Numbered from the stretch's first letter, positions 1 through 8,675 are shown. The stretch is DNA of 64,000 nucleotides from Falsiruegeria litorea R37 (GCF_900172225.1 NZ_FWFO01000007.1:38908-102907), one strand, 5' to 3'. Notes: generated from the letters alone by a model not told the origin. Made by a program: numbers and translations.

Positions 1-26
1 TTGTTGGGGCGCGGATCCAAGTTCAT
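1..26 (-). CDS. Start of a truncated gene, probably the RND efflux permease
   Basis: Only the first eight codons are inside the window. An ATG at 26-24 on the minus strand overlaps the TGA of the upstream adaptor gene in an ATGA arrangement and opens a frame beginning MNLDPRPN that runs off the left edge. The position immediately after a periplasmic adaptor gene is where RND permease genes normally sit. The identity is inferred from context alone. Confidence 0.4.
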
Positions 27-1288
27 TTGTCGCCCTCTTCTTCCAGCAGATGGACGGGATCGCCTGACAACACGCGATGGCGCCCGTCGGTGACAACAAT
101 TTCGCCTGGTGACAGACCTTCTTTGACCTCAATCACAGTGTCCTCGCGTATGCCTGTGATCAGTTCCCGTTCATCCACGATCCCGGTTTCAGGATCGACC
201 AGCATTACTTTGGCTTGATTGTCATGATACAACAGCGCTTCGACGGGGATTGTCGGCACCCGTTGTGCGACCCGCAAGATCTTTACCTGAACCAGCTCGC
301 CATCGATCAGGTTCGGGTTTGTTGCCTTGGTGCGTAAAGTAACACGAACTGTACGCGAACCGGGTGACAACATGGGGGCTACGGCATGGATATGGGCTTC
401 CAGTGGGGCCACTCCCATTGGCCCCCGCAGTATCTGAGCTGGATTGCCAACCTGCAACTGAGTGCGACGATGCATGGGGACCTCAACCTCAACCTTGAAG
501 GTCGAGGTATCGATCAAAGTCACCGGAAAGGTCGCCGTCATCTCGGTTTCATTTCGGTTGCTCATGTCTTCGGGGACGACGTATTTGCCTTCGCGGATAT
601 TCAAGCGCGCAATCACCCCATCCCAAGGTGCATGAATCTTGGCGCGTTCCATGTTGCGCCGGGCACGAGACACCTCATTTCGGGCGGCCAATACTCCTGC
701 TTCGCGCGCCACAACCTGTGCCTCCGATGCTGCGACATTGGCGATCGCAACCTCAAGCTCGGCTGTTGCTTCGTCAAACTTTTGTTGCGAAATAACCTTT
801 TTGTCCAACAGCGCCTTGGCACGGTCCAACCGTGCGCGCCACAGCTTTTCGGTACTCTTCGACTGCCGAAGCTGCGCCTGCGCCATATCCACATTACGCT
901 CGGCCTGGATAAGGCCAGTGTCCGCGATCCGAACGGCTTCGACGTGATCCACATCATCTAACCGAGCAATCAGTTGCCCTTGTCTTCCATCCGAAGGGCC
1001 ATGGACTCGAGCTCCTTCACGCATGGCATCGGCAATCTCGACAACGCGGCCGGGCACCTCAAATGTCAAATGTCGACGCCGTACAGCCCGCGCTGTGCCC
1101 TGTCCGTGGATCCAATCGCGCAATTCTTGCACTTCTACTTTCGCCCATCGAACCTGGGTTGGAGATGGCGCCGGGGGCTCCAACGCTTCGAACCGCTCGG
1201 ACATACCCGACCAACTGGCGTAAGCCACCCAAGCGGCTGCGGTCACAAAGAGGCAAACCGAAACGGCCCAAACCAGTAATCTCTTCAT
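23..1288 (-). CDS. Efflux RND transporter periplasmic adaptor subunit (HlyD/AcrA-like)
   Basis: Predicted membrane-fusion protein of 421 aa that would couple an inner-membrane RND pump to an outer-membrane channel. It has an N-terminal membrane anchor (about residues 3-25), a biotinyl-lipoyl-like stretch (VPGRVVEIADAMREGARV), an Ala/Glu/Arg-rich coiled-coil hairpin (about 125-215), the usual return motif APWDGVIARLNIREGKYV, and beta-barrel/membrane-proximal domains at the C terminus. The ATG at 1288 is preferred over an upstream in-frame TTG at 1303 because the sequence continues directly into the hydrophobic anchor. The stop overlaps the next gene's start (ATGA), so the two are probably translationally coupled. 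Substrate cannot be told. Confidence 0.88.
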   Translation of the reverse strand: MKRLLVWAVSVCLFVTAAAWVAYASWSGMSERFEALEPPAPSPTQVRWAKVEVQELRDWIHGQGTARAVRRRHLTFEVPGRVVEIADAMREGARVHGPSDGRQGQLIARLDDVDHVEAVRIADTGLIQAERNVDMAQAQLRQSKSTEKLWRARLDRAKALLDKKVISQQKFDEATAELEVAIANVAASEAQVVAREAGVLAARNEVSRARRNMERAKIHAPWDGVIARLNIREGKYVVPEDMSNRNETEMTATFPVTLIDTSTFKVEVEVPMHRRTQLQVGNPAQILRGPMGVAPLEAHIHAVAPMLSPGSRTVRVTLRTKATNPNLIDGELVQVKILRVAQRVPTIPVEALLYHDNQAKVMLVDPETGIVDERELITGIREDTVIEVKEGLSPGEIVVTDGRHRVLSGDPVHLLEEEGDK

Positions 1289-1485
1289 TGGTGCAATTCC
1301 CAAGCTATGATGTCCATGACAAGTGGGTGTCTTTCAATATATTGTCAATAACGACAAAAAATAGAATAGAAAAGCCAGTTCGCTTGTCTTGAAGATCTGC
1401 CTGCTTCGGGAATGCAAAACCCAGACGTCCACGCGGGCAAAAGAACTTGATGAATTTTCAATAGGTACACAAGTCAGAGGTTCGT

Positions 1486-2361
1486 ATGACACAGATCCCC
1501 CAACTCAACTTGGCATTAATCATCGCCGCGGGCGTCTTTTCCAGCCCACCCCTTCCGACCTTGGCCTCTGACGGAGGGCAAAGCGTCTCGGACGAAGCGA
1601 TTGCAGAGCAACGCGCAAATCTGGCTGCGGCCACCTCTGGTGCTGGGTTTGGACCGCAATCCCCCCGCGACATAGACGCCGCTCAAGGCAGCAATACGCG
1701 GGCTTTCGGCACTGCGCCGGACTACACGCAAATGAACCTGTGCAACATTCACTTTCACGAAAATGCCGAACACAAAGGGGGTGAGTTCACAACCTTTGCC
1801 GGCAACGGGAATGGCGAGGGGTACGGGACAGGGTTTCAGTATGACGGGTCGATTTCCGAGACCGAAGCAGCGCCGATCGACGAGAGGATCGGGCAAAGCG
1901 AGCACGGTGATCTGGTTCCCGGAGACACGATCGAGATCCATTTTGTCCACTCGACGGCTCAAGTCCAACCAGGTCCAACGCTTGGCTCTTGTATGAACGA
2001 AGAGATCACCAACCCGCAGCTGCGCGTCGAAACGGTGGTGGCCGTACTTGTGAATGACAGCACTGCGCTGGACTTTACAAAGATGGCAGCCGTGGTGCAG
2101 CAAGACGGCCTGTATCAAGTGCCAAACCTGCCCAATGATCTGGGCGAACCGGTCAACTATGCTGGGTCAACGACGGGTCCCGGTTACAACGAAAAGGCGT
2201 CCCCATTTCAAGTCAGCTGGAGTGTTCGCCCCAAGGTGGCCCGGATCAACATTTCGACAGTAGGAGACTGGCTGTCAGACAATGTCTTTGACGAAAATCA
2301 CGCCCATGGGGTCCGCAATCTTGTTGTGAATCCGGAACTCTTGTCGCAGATCGAAAATTGA
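1486..2361 (+). CDS. Delta-class carbonic anhydrase, exported
   Basis: Predicted secreted zinc enzyme of 291 aa interconverting CO2 and bicarbonate. A Sec signal peptide covers about residues 1-28 (cleavage likely after LAS). The core carries NLCNIHFHENAEHKGGEF (84-101) with His89, His91 and His96; this Cys/His/Glu-rich block is the hallmark I associate with delta carbonic anhydrases. A Shine-Dalgarno-like AGAGG precedes the ATG. It stands alone between an efflux operon and a lipoprotein gene, so its partner is unclear; periplasmic bicarbonate supply is a reasonable role. The family call rests on motif memory, and metal ligands were not checked by alignment. Confidence 0.75.
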   Translation: MTQIPQLNLALIIAAGVFSSPPLPTLASDGGQSVSDEAIAEQRANLAAATSGAGFGPQSPRDIDAAQGSNTRAFGTAPDYTQMNLCNIHFHENAEHKGGEFTTFAGNGNGEGYGTGFQYDGSISETEAAPIDERIGQSEHGDLVPGDTIEIHFVHSTAQVQPGPTLGSCMNEEITNPQLRVETVVAVLVNDSTALDFTKMAAVVQQDGLYQVPNLPNDLGEPVNYAGSTTGPGYNEKASPFQVSWSVRPKVARINISTVGDWLSDNVFDENHAHGVRNLVVNPELLSQIEN

Positions 2362-2473
2362 ACGGTCATAAAGTCGTCGCGACAGGCATGCGGCTGAAAC
2401 CCGGCTTAGGCCACAGACAGCTTTCTACGCCATAATACCGGGCAGCATGGCGCCTGCTCTTGCGAGGTTCAGC

Positions 2474-2528
2474 AAGGGATCCTATCTGCAGATTTCGTTT
2501 TCCACTGCTCCAAAGATCAGGATCCCTT
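2474..2528 (+). promoter_or_regulatory. Inverted repeat that would pair with the ribosome binding site of the lipoprotein gene
   Basis: Ten-base arms AAGGGATCCT (2474-2483) and AGGATCCCTT (2519-2528) are perfectly complementary and separated by 35 bases. The right arm contains AGGA (2519-2522), the likely Shine-Dalgarno of the ATG at 2531, so folding of the leader would hide it. Function is inferred; the arms each contain a BamHI-like GGATCC hexamer, so chance is possible. Confidence 0.4.
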
Positions 2529-2530
2529 AA

Positions 2531-2860
2531 ATGAAGTTCAGTTTTGCCGCTCTGGCCGCGATCCTACTGATCGCTTGCCAACCCCAAGTGCAGAATGAAA
2601 CCGCGATTGGTGATACAAAGGTCGAACAGCTGACAGCTGAAATCATCGAGGTGATCCCAGGCACGGATGGATCAACTGTGCTGCTAAAGGACGGTAACGG
2701 CAAAATCTATAGCGCAGTGCTGTCGATACCAAACCTCGGGCCCGACAGCACTTTTGACTTTGACCACGTCAAACCCGGCAATTCGATCACGATTTCGGGC
2801 GACAGTTTCATGCTGGACGGGCGTCCCCATGTGGTCGCCCGAACCGCCTCTTCAGGGTAA
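2531..2860 (+). CDS. Small lipoprotein of unknown function
   Basis: 109 aa with a lipoprotein signal peptide: a short Met-Lys start, a hydrophobic run, and the lipobox LIAC with Cys at residue 16. The mature part (about 93 aa) is rich in beta-prone segments and includes VEQLTAEIIEVIPGTDG and VKPGNSITISGDSFML, which suggest a small beta-barrel or OB-like fold. That is a guess. Its last 9 bases overlap the 3' end of the convergent acyl-CoA synthetase gene. I do not recognise the family. Its leader holds the inverted repeat described at 2474-2528. Confidence 0.7.
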   Translation: MKFSFAALAAILLIACQPQVQNETAIGDTKVEQLTAEIIEVIPGTDGSTVLLKDGNGKIYSAVLSIPNLGPDSTFDFDHVKPGNSITISGDSFMLDGRPHVVARTASSG

Positions 2861-4465
2861 GCTCTGGATCTCGCCTTTCAGATAGTTTTCGCGCAACGCG
2901 AATTTCTGAATCTTGCCAGACCCGGTCAATGGAAAACTGTCAACGCTGGCCCAAACCACTGGCGTCTTGATCGCCGCCAGCCGCTCACGGCAATGCGCCT
3001 TGAGACTGTCGCCGTTCAGAACCGCCCCTTCTGCGGGGCGGATGAATGCGGCGACGATTTCGCCCCATTTGTCGTCTGGCAACCCCACGACAGCGACATC
3101 CGCGACGGCCTCGTGCTCGAGAAGGGTGTTTTCGATCTCGGCCGGGAACAGGTTCTCTCCACCGCGAATGATCATTTCTTTCACACGACCGTTGATCGTT
3201 ACATACCCACGCTCGTCCAAGTGTCCCAGGTCACCGGTGTGCAGCCAACCTTCGGCGTCGATAGTCGAGGCTGTGGCTTCCGGATTGTCATGATAGCCCA
3301 ACATCTTGGCATAGCCACGCACACAGATCTCTCCGGTTTCCCCAAGAGCTTTGACTGTGCCCTTGCTGACTGAACGAATAGACACTTCGGTTTGCGGCAA
3401 AGGTCGGCCAATGGTGGTGCACGTGTCCTCAATCGTGTCACTGCGTCTGGTCATTGTGACCAATGGAGAGCATTCGGTCTGCCCGTAGACAGTCACGAAC
3501 TCGCATCCAAAAACCTCTTTCACCGTCCGAACCAGTTCCGGGGCAACCATCGAGCCGCCCGAGGACACGACTTGCAAACTGTTCAGATCAAAGTTGCGAA
3601 CTTTCATCACTTCGAGCATGGCAACAAACATAGTGGGAACACCACCGGTCCAGACCACTTTCTCGCGTTCAAGCATTTCGAGGATCGGGCCCGGATCGAA
3701 CAGCTTCACAACAAAGAGCGGTGAGCGATTGGCCAGAGCGCCCAGAAGGCTCATGGCGCAGCCCGAGGTGTGAAACAGTGGCATGTAGGTGGCCCAATGA
3801 GAGCCTGGTTCAACATCCAGCGCCTGCGCATAAAAGCGCGCGTTGTTGGTTAAGCCCAGATGGTGCAGCATCGCGCCCTTGGGGAATCCCGTGGTGCCAG
3901 ATGTGTATTGTATCTGTGCCGCCGACATTGGGTCGACCTCAGGCAAACCACTAGTTGGACTGGCCTGATGATACAGCGCCGCATGATCCTGGATATTGGT
4001 GATCTCGCGAATGCCCTCTAGCCCCCCGACCGCTTGTTGAGCGATCTTGGCCATCGGATTGCCGCGATAGCTTTCCGTCAGGAACAATGCCACCGAGCCC
4101 GACTGCTTGAGAACATAGTTCAACTCACCCACCTGATAGGCCGGGTTTGCTGTTACCAGAACCAGACCAGACAGCGCACACGCGAATTCCAAAATTATCC
4201 ACTCGGGAACATTGGGGGCCCAAACGCAGATTTTCTCGCCGGGCTCAAACCGGCTGAGCAAGGCATGCGCCAATCGCTCGGCGTCAGACAGCATCTGAGC
4301 AAACGTCCAAGTGCTGCCGCGACTGCCATCATCGTGCACTTCGATCAGACACAACCTGTCCGGCACTTCAGCCGCAACTTCACGCAACAGAGCACCAACG
4401 GTTTGTTCGATGATCTGTTCGTCGTCCTGAATCGGAAATTCGGCTCGTGAATGCGTAGCGGCCAT
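2852..4465 (-). CDS. AMP-dependent acyl-CoA synthetase (fatty-acid/aryl CoA ligase family)
   Basis: 537-aa ANL-superfamily ligase that would activate a carboxylic acid to its CoA thioester using ATP. Visible motifs: the phosphate-binding loop TSGTTGFPKG (188-197), YGQTE (327-331), HTGDLG (409-414), the hinge GRVKEMIIRGGENLFPAEIE (426-445) and the C-terminal catalytic Lys in GSGKIQK. The start is supported by GGGAGGA a few bases upstream. It diverges from an AidB-type acyl-CoA dehydrogenase, and a TetR-like palindrome lies 96-113 bases upstream of its ATG. Medium- or long-chain acids are likely substrates, but the sequence does not fix this. Confidence 0.9.
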   Translation of the reverse strand: MAATHSRAEFPIQDDEQIIEQTVGALLREVAAEVPDRLCLIEVHDDGSRGSTWTFAQMLSDAERLAHALLSRFEPGEKICVWAPNVPEWIILEFACALSGLVLVTANPAYQVGELNYVLKQSGSVALFLTESYRGNPMAKIAQQAVGGLEGIREITNIQDHAALYHQASPTSGLPEVDPMSAAQIQYTSGTTGFPKGAMLHHLGLTNNARFYAQALDVEPGSHWATYMPLFHTSGCAMSLLGALANRSPLFVVKLFDPGPILEMLEREKVVWTGGVPTMFVAMLEVMKVRNFDLNSLQVVSSGGSMVAPELVRTVKEVFGCEFVTVYGQTECSPLVTMTRRSDTIEDTCTTIGRPLPQTEVSIRSVSKGTVKALGETGEICVRGYAKMLGYHDNPEATASTIDAEGWLHTGDLGHLDERGYVTINGRVKEMIIRGGENLFPAEIENTLLEHEAVADVAVVGLPDDKWGEIVAAFIRPAEGAVLNGDSLKAHCRERLAAIKTPVVWASVDSFPLTGSGKIQKFALRENYLKGEIQSLP

Positions 4466-4922
4466 CTGTCATCCTCCCTGAGTTTGTCGGACGTTAAAAG
4501 CGCTTTGGGCTTTCTCAAAGTAGTTAGCGTACGAACGGGGCTTGTGACGTTGCGGCAAAAACAGACCAACCGGTCTGTATCTTTCTTGAAATAGGCAACA
4601 TTGGAGCACCAAGAACGATGCCTTGGTTCAAGCGCCGCACCCTATCAGCAGTCAATCGCCACATCAGACAAAACCAGCGTTACCATTTGATTTTAATACC
4701 ACTTTTCAACAAACCGACGTCGGAGAATTGCACCAAAGTGCTTGAAGAACCCAACTTTTGAACGCCGGCTCGTTGTCATTCACATGTCTCGGAAAACAGG
4801 CGAATCCCATCACTTTCGGATGACGTAACGAAACACAGGCAATCAAAAAGGGCCCGTGTCACCTTCCTGCAAAGCCCGAAATCAGGGCCTGCGAACGCAC
4901 GATAGAGACGAAAGGGAGTGTC
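4466..4922. other. Intergenic region between divergent acyl-CoA synthetase and aidB-like genes
   Basis: 457 bases with no convincing gene on either strand. It holds the Shine-Dalgarno sequences of both flanking genes (GGGAGGA for the minus gene, AAAGGGAG for the plus gene), the 10-base palindrome AAAGCGCTTT at 4497-4506 and the TetR-like palindrome at 4561-4578. The rest is AT-richer than its surroundings and shows no repeats or hairpins I could support. Confidence 0.6.
4561..4578. promoter_or_regulatory. TetR-type operator palindrome
   Basis: ACAGACC and GGTCTGT form perfect 7-base arms around AACC. The ACCGGTCTGT half is typical of operators bound by TetR-family repressors of acyl-CoA metabolism. 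It lies upstream of the acyl-CoA synthetase and could control both divergent genes. No TetR gene is present in the window, so the regulator would be encoded elsewhere. Confidence 0.5.
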
Positions 4923-6548
4923 ATGACCGCGTCAGCATCGATGAGCCATCTACCCACACATGAAGTGGAAAATCAGCCAATCCCCCGTGATGGCTTTGAC
5001 CTTTGGGAAACCGACCCGATCCTACGTGACCACGTTGTTTTGAGCGAGGCCGACACAGCCGCCCTCGCCAACTTGGGCGCCAAATTGGGCAGCGCCGAAA
5101 TGCGCGAAGCTGGACGCGAGGCCAATCGGGTCGAACCCAAACTGATCAGCTTCGATCGTTCGGGCCGCCGCTTGGACGAGGTTCGTTTTCACCCCGGGTA
5201 CCACAAGCTGATGGATCTGGCGTTTTCTTCGGGGATCGCATCAGCCGCGTGGGAGAAAAACGCAAAAGGCGGTCACACCCATTATGTTGCTGGCAGCTAT
5301 ATGATTGGCCAGATCGAACCCGGTGTGAATTGCCCCGTTGCAATGACCTATGCCGCTGTGCCGTCGCTGGCGTTTGCACCCGAGCTGGAAAAGATCTGGC
5401 GTCCCAAGCTGACAGCGCGTGCGTATGACACCGATCTGAAACCAGTCGAGCAAAAACGCGCCGCTACTCTCGGCATGGCCATGACCGAGAAGCAAGGTGG
5501 ATCGGATGTGCGCGCCAACAGCACCATCGCCACTCCCGACGGTGACGCTTATCGCCTGCGCGGTCACAAATGGTTTTGTTCGGCACCGATGTGCGACGGG
5601 TTCCTGACATTGGCACAGGCACCCGGTGGACTGACCTGTTTCCTGGTGCCACGCTGGCTTGAAGGCGAGCGGAACTCGATGCACGTGATGCGCCTCAAGG
5701 ATAAGCTGGGCAATCGCGCCAATGCTTCGTCCGAGATCGAATACCACGATACACTGGCCTATCGCGTAGGCGACGAAGGACGCGGCGTTCCCACGATCAT
5801 CGAAATGGTACAGCACACCCGGTTGGGCACGGCTATTGCGCCTGCGGGCCTGATGCGTGGCGCCCTGGCCGAGGCGAATTGGTGGGTCAAAGGGCGCTCG
5901 ACCTTTCAACGTCGCCTGATCGACCAGCCGATGATGCGCGCAGTTCTGGCCGACCTGACACTGGACTTCGAAGGCACCACCGCGCTGGCCCTGTACATCG
6001 CGCGCGCGTTTGACAGCGGCTCGGACGAAGACATGGCCTTTGCCCGCATCGCTGTTGCCTTGTCCAAATTTCTGGGCAACAAGCTGGCCCCCACGATCGT
6101 CTACGAAGCCATGGAATGTCTGGGTGGCGTTGGTTACACCGAAGACACCCCCCTACCCCTGTTGTTCCGGGAAACCCCCCTCAACTCGATCTGGGAAGGT
6201 TCGGGCAACGTGATCTGTCTGGACGTGCTGCGCGCCTTGACGCGCGAACCCGAATGCGGCGAAGCCTTGCGCGCCGATCTGGACAAGGCACGCGGAGCCA
6301 ACGCAACCTACGATGCCGCGCTGGATCAACATTGGGCCCGCTGGCCTGCCCTTCCTGCCGAAGCAGAAGCCCGGTGGTTTGCGGAAAGCCTGGCCACTTT
6401 GATGACCGCCTCGGTCCTGTTGCGCTTTTCAACTGCTGCAGTATCGGATGCCTATGTCGCCACACGCTTGAATCCCACCGGGCGCGGTCGGATCTATGGT
6501 GCAACCACCGGAATGGACACGGGCGCCATCCTCGAACGTCTGGGTTAA
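4923..6548 (+). CDS. aidB: AidB-like acyl-CoA dehydrogenase family protein
   Basis: 541-aa flavoprotein of the acyl-CoA dehydrogenase fold, closely following Escherichia coli AidB: FHPGYHKLMDLAF near the N-terminal third, the FAD/substrate segment MTEKQGGSDVRANS (about 180), GHKWFCSAP, LKDKLGNRANASSEIEY and the C-terminal NSIWEGSGNVICLDVLRAL. AidB is induced during alkylation stress in E. coli and binds DNA through a C-terminal domain. Many alphaproteobacterial relatives are annotated as isovaleryl-CoA dehydrogenases without proof. The neighbouring acyl-CoA synthetase and the shared TetR-like site favour a link to acyl-CoA metabolism. The stop codon overlaps the convergent hydrolase gene by 4 bases. 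Confidence 0.85.
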   Translation: MTASASMSHLPTHEVENQPIPRDGFDLWETDPILRDHVVLSEADTAALANLGAKLGSAEMREAGREANRVEPKLISFDRSGRRLDEVRFHPGYHKLMDLAFSSGIASAAWEKNAKGGHTHYVAGSYMIGQIEPGVNCPVAMTYAAVPSLAFAPELEKIWRPKLTARAYDTDLKPVEQKRAATLGMAMTEKQGGSDVRANSTIATPDGDAYRLRGHKWFCSAPMCDGFLTLAQAPGGLTCFLVPRWLEGERNSMHVMRLKDKLGNRANASSEIEYHDTLAYRVGDEGRGVPTIIEMVQHTRLGTAIAPAGLMRGALAEANWWVKGRSTFQRRLIDQPMMRAVLADLTLDFEGTTALALYIARAFDSGSDEDMAFARIAVALSKFLGNKLAPTIVYEAMECLGGVGYTEDTPLPLLFRETPLNSIWEGSGNVICLDVLRALTREPECGEALRADLDKARGANATYDAALDQHWARWPALPAEAEARWFAESLATLMTASVLLRFSTAAVSDAYVATRLNPTGRGRIYGATTGMDTGAILERLG

Positions 6549-7321
6549 GTCAACGAGGTGATGAACCGGTGCAGGTGGTCGGCGACCACCTCTCCGGCCT
6601 CAAGCAGGATTGAATGCCGCAATTCGGGCAGGATAACCAAACCCGAGTTCGGCAACGCTTTGTCGATCAGACGGTTCAGACGCGGATTGCAGCCACCATC
6701 ATTCTCTCCGGTCAGAACCAGCGCCGGCGCGGTGACTTGGTCCAACCAGGGTGACATTTCGGTGCCCGCATAAATGCGGAAGACGTTCAGAAAGACATCT
6801 GGGTCGGTCTCGACCACCTGTTTCAGACGGTTGCGCACAACGTCCGGGTGTGCGGCCAGAAAGTCGTCGGTGAACCAGCGCGCGGTAAGGGTCTCCAGAA
6901 CCTGCGGGATGCCCTTTTCCTCCATTGCATGGACAACACCCCAGACTTTTTCGCTGTCATCCTTGGTCCGAAAGGCGGCCGTCGACAACAGCCCAAGCGA
7001 CAGCACCCGATCCGGGTGTTTCACCGCATACGCCGGACCAATCATGCCACCCAAAGAATGCCCCGCAAAATGGGCCTTTTCGTATCCGGTGCGGGCGCGC
7101 AAAGCTTCAAGATCATTCACCAGCTCATTCAGCCCAAATTCCCCCTCCGGCATGGGTGAGGCGCCATGACCGCGCAGGTCATATGTGATCACCGTGAAAT
7201 GGCGGACCAGTGTGGGCAAGGCGCGCGCCCATGTGCTGCGCGCCGCGCCAATGCCGTGGATCAGAAACAGGGGCGGGCCTTCGCCCTGCACCGTGTACTC
7301 GCAATCAATCACATCTGTCAT
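6545..7321 (-). CDS. Alpha/beta hydrolase (PcaD/enol-lactonase-like)
   Basis: 258 aa with a classic alpha/beta-hydrolase layout: oxyanion region LFLIHGIGAARSTW, nucleophile elbow GHSLGG (Ser about residue 92), acid region TGENDGGCNP and catalytic His in LRHSILLEAG. Size and N terminus resemble 3-oxoadipate enol-lactonases and related C-C or ester hydrolases. It is the last gene of a minus-strand trio with a 4-oxalocrotonate tautomerase (9-base gap) and a luciferase-like oxidoreductase, which points to a catabolic hydrolysis step after flavin-dependent oxidation. Substrate unknown. Confidence 0.85.
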   Translation of the reverse strand: MTDVIDCEYTVQGEGPPLFLIHGIGAARSTWARALPTLVRHFTVITYDLRGHGASPMPEGEFGLNELVNDLEALRARTGYEKAHFAGHSLGGMIGPAYAVKHPDRVLSLGLLSTAAFRTKDDSEKVWGVVHAMEEKGIPQVLETLTARWFTDDFLAAHPDVVRNRLKQVVETDPDVFLNVFRIYAGTEMSPWLDQVTAPALVLTGENDGGCNPRLNRLIDKALPNSGLVILPELRHSILLEAGEVVADHLHRFITSLT

Positions 7322-7330
7322 GGCAGTCCC

Positions 7331-7525
7331 CTAGTCCGGAAATTTGTCCGAGCACAGCTGCCCGCCAGAGCCCCAATTGCTCTTGTCCACATCAGTGATC
7401 ACGACGTGAACACTGTCGGGATTGCCGCCCGCAGCCCCCACAAATGCATCGGTCAAATCGCGAACCAGCGCGCGCTTTTGTTCTTCGCTGCGGCCGGAAA
7501 ACATTTCTACACGGATGATGGGCAT
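7331..7525 (-). CDS. 4-oxalocrotonate tautomerase family enzyme
   Basis: 64-aa protein, the usual size for 4-oxalocrotonate tautomerases. The start was placed at the ATG of MPIIRVEMFSG, preceded by an AAAAGGAC ribosome binding site, because Pro2 becomes the N-terminal catalytic proline after Met removal. The longer open frame upstream has no family features. It also carries the Arg of SGRSEEQK and the C-terminal aromatic NWGSGG region. It lies between the luciferase-like and hydrolase genes of the same operon and should isomerise an enol or dienol intermediate of that pathway. Confidence 0.87.
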   Translation of the reverse strand: MPIIRVEMFSGRSEEQKRALVRDLTDAFVGAAGGNPDSVHVVITDVDKSNWGSGGQLCSDKFPD

Positions 7526-7554
7526 GATTGTCGTCCTTTTGTCATTTGTTCCGG

Positions 7555-8595
7555 TCACTCGGCAGCAACCGCAGGGCGCCCGGTGAAATGGGGCATCACC
7601 TCTTCGCCGAAACATTGGATGGCATCCAGCGTCTCTTGCGCATCGCAGCCAAAGTTCACGTTCACAATGACGCGGTCAATGCCCAGTTCGGCATAAGGGG
7701 CCAGCTTGTCGATGATTTCTTGCGGGGTGCCGATAAGCAGGCTGTCGGCCAGCTCGTCCACCGTCTGTTTGCGCGGCAATTCTCGGATCATGCCTCCATC
7801 GACCAGCCCGGGTCCCGTGAAGACGTTGTCGAACCGGCTGTAGTAGCGATGCGCCGCCGCGACCTTGGCCTGTCGATCCGCCTGTGAACCCGCCACAAAC
7901 CCAACCCGCGACAGCGACAGAGTCAGATCACGCCCCCCCTCACCCATCTCGGCCTTGGCACGGTGGAATCCGCCCACCTGATCCAGCAGCAACTGATGAT
8001 TGCCTGCCAGCGGCGTGGTTTGAATGTGAAATCCGCGCTTGGTGCAATTATAGATCCCTTCAGGGTTCATCACAGCCATCATCATCTGCGGCCCGCCGGG
8101 GCGCATCGGGCGTGGCATGATGGTGATGGGGTCGAACTGATAGAACTCACCATCCCAGGCCACCTCTTCCCGGGTTAGCAGCGCCTGCAACACATCAAGC
8201 GATTCATTGAACCGCGCCTGCGTCTGATCCATCGGGACGCCAAGACGCTCCATCTCGTACTTGAAGGCGCCACGCCCGACGCCCAGCATCAACCGCCCTT
8301 CGGTAAAGATGTCGGCCACCACGACTTCTCCGGCGTAGGTGCGCATGTCATGTAGTGGCAATACCACAATCGAGGTCATGATCTTGATGCGTTGCGTATG
8401 CGCCGCGATCTTGACGGCAAATTGCAAGGGCGCGGGCATCATCAAACAGTTGATCAGATGGTGTTCGGTAACCGAGACAGCGTCAAAACCCAACCGATCG
8501 GCCAGCTTAGCCTGCTCCAACATGTCTGCATAGACCCGGTCCCCTCCATAGGATTTATCCGGATAATCGGCGGACAACTGAATGCTAAATTCCAT
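7555..8595 (-). CDS. LLM-class flavin-dependent oxidoreductase (bacterial luciferase-like)
   Basis: 346-aa TIM-barrel flavin enzyme of the luciferase-like monooxygenase family. Typical segments: LADRLGFDAVSVTEHHL (about 32-48), the strand IKIMTSIVVLPLHDMRTYAGE, EGRLMLGVGRGAFKYEMERLG and the C-terminal IGTPQEIIDKLAPYAELGID. Members use reduced FMN or F420; a roseobacter enzyme would normally use FMNH2. It is first in a three-gene operon with a tautomerase and a hydrolase and is divergent from a LysR gene whose likely operator lies in the shared promoter. Substrate not evident. Confidence 0.87.
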   Translation of the reverse strand: MEFSIQLSADYPDKSYGGDRVYADMLEQAKLADRLGFDAVSVTEHHLINCLMMPAPLQFAVKIAAHTQRIKIMTSIVVLPLHDMRTYAGEVVVADIFTEGRLMLGVGRGAFKYEMERLGVPMDQTQARFNESLDVLQALLTREEVAWDGEFYQFDPITIMPRPMRPGGPQMMMAVMNPEGIYNCTKRGFHIQTTPLAGNHQLLLDQVGGFHRAKAEMGEGGRDLTLSLSRVGFVAGSQADRQAKVAAAHRYYSRFDNVFTGPGLVDGGMIRELPRKQTVDELADSLLIGTPQEIIDKLAPYAELGIDRVIVNVNFGCDAQETLDAIQCFGEEVMPHFTGRPAVAAE

Positions 8596-8644
8596 TTGTA
8601 CGGCCTCCCTTTCTCCAAGGGTGCCAGAAATATTTAAGTCAGGA

Positions 8645-8675
8645 AAACGGATTTATTCTATTCTATAATTCGTTT
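8645..8675. promoter_or_regulatory. Probable LysR-type binding site in the divergent promoter
   Basis: Near-perfect inverted arms AAACGGATT (8645-8653) and AATTCGTTT (8667-8675; 8 of 9 pair) flank an AT-rich centre containing two ATTCT repeats. Dyads of this size between a LysR gene and its divergent target operon are the usual arrangement for such regulators. Not experimentally known. Confidence 0.5.
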
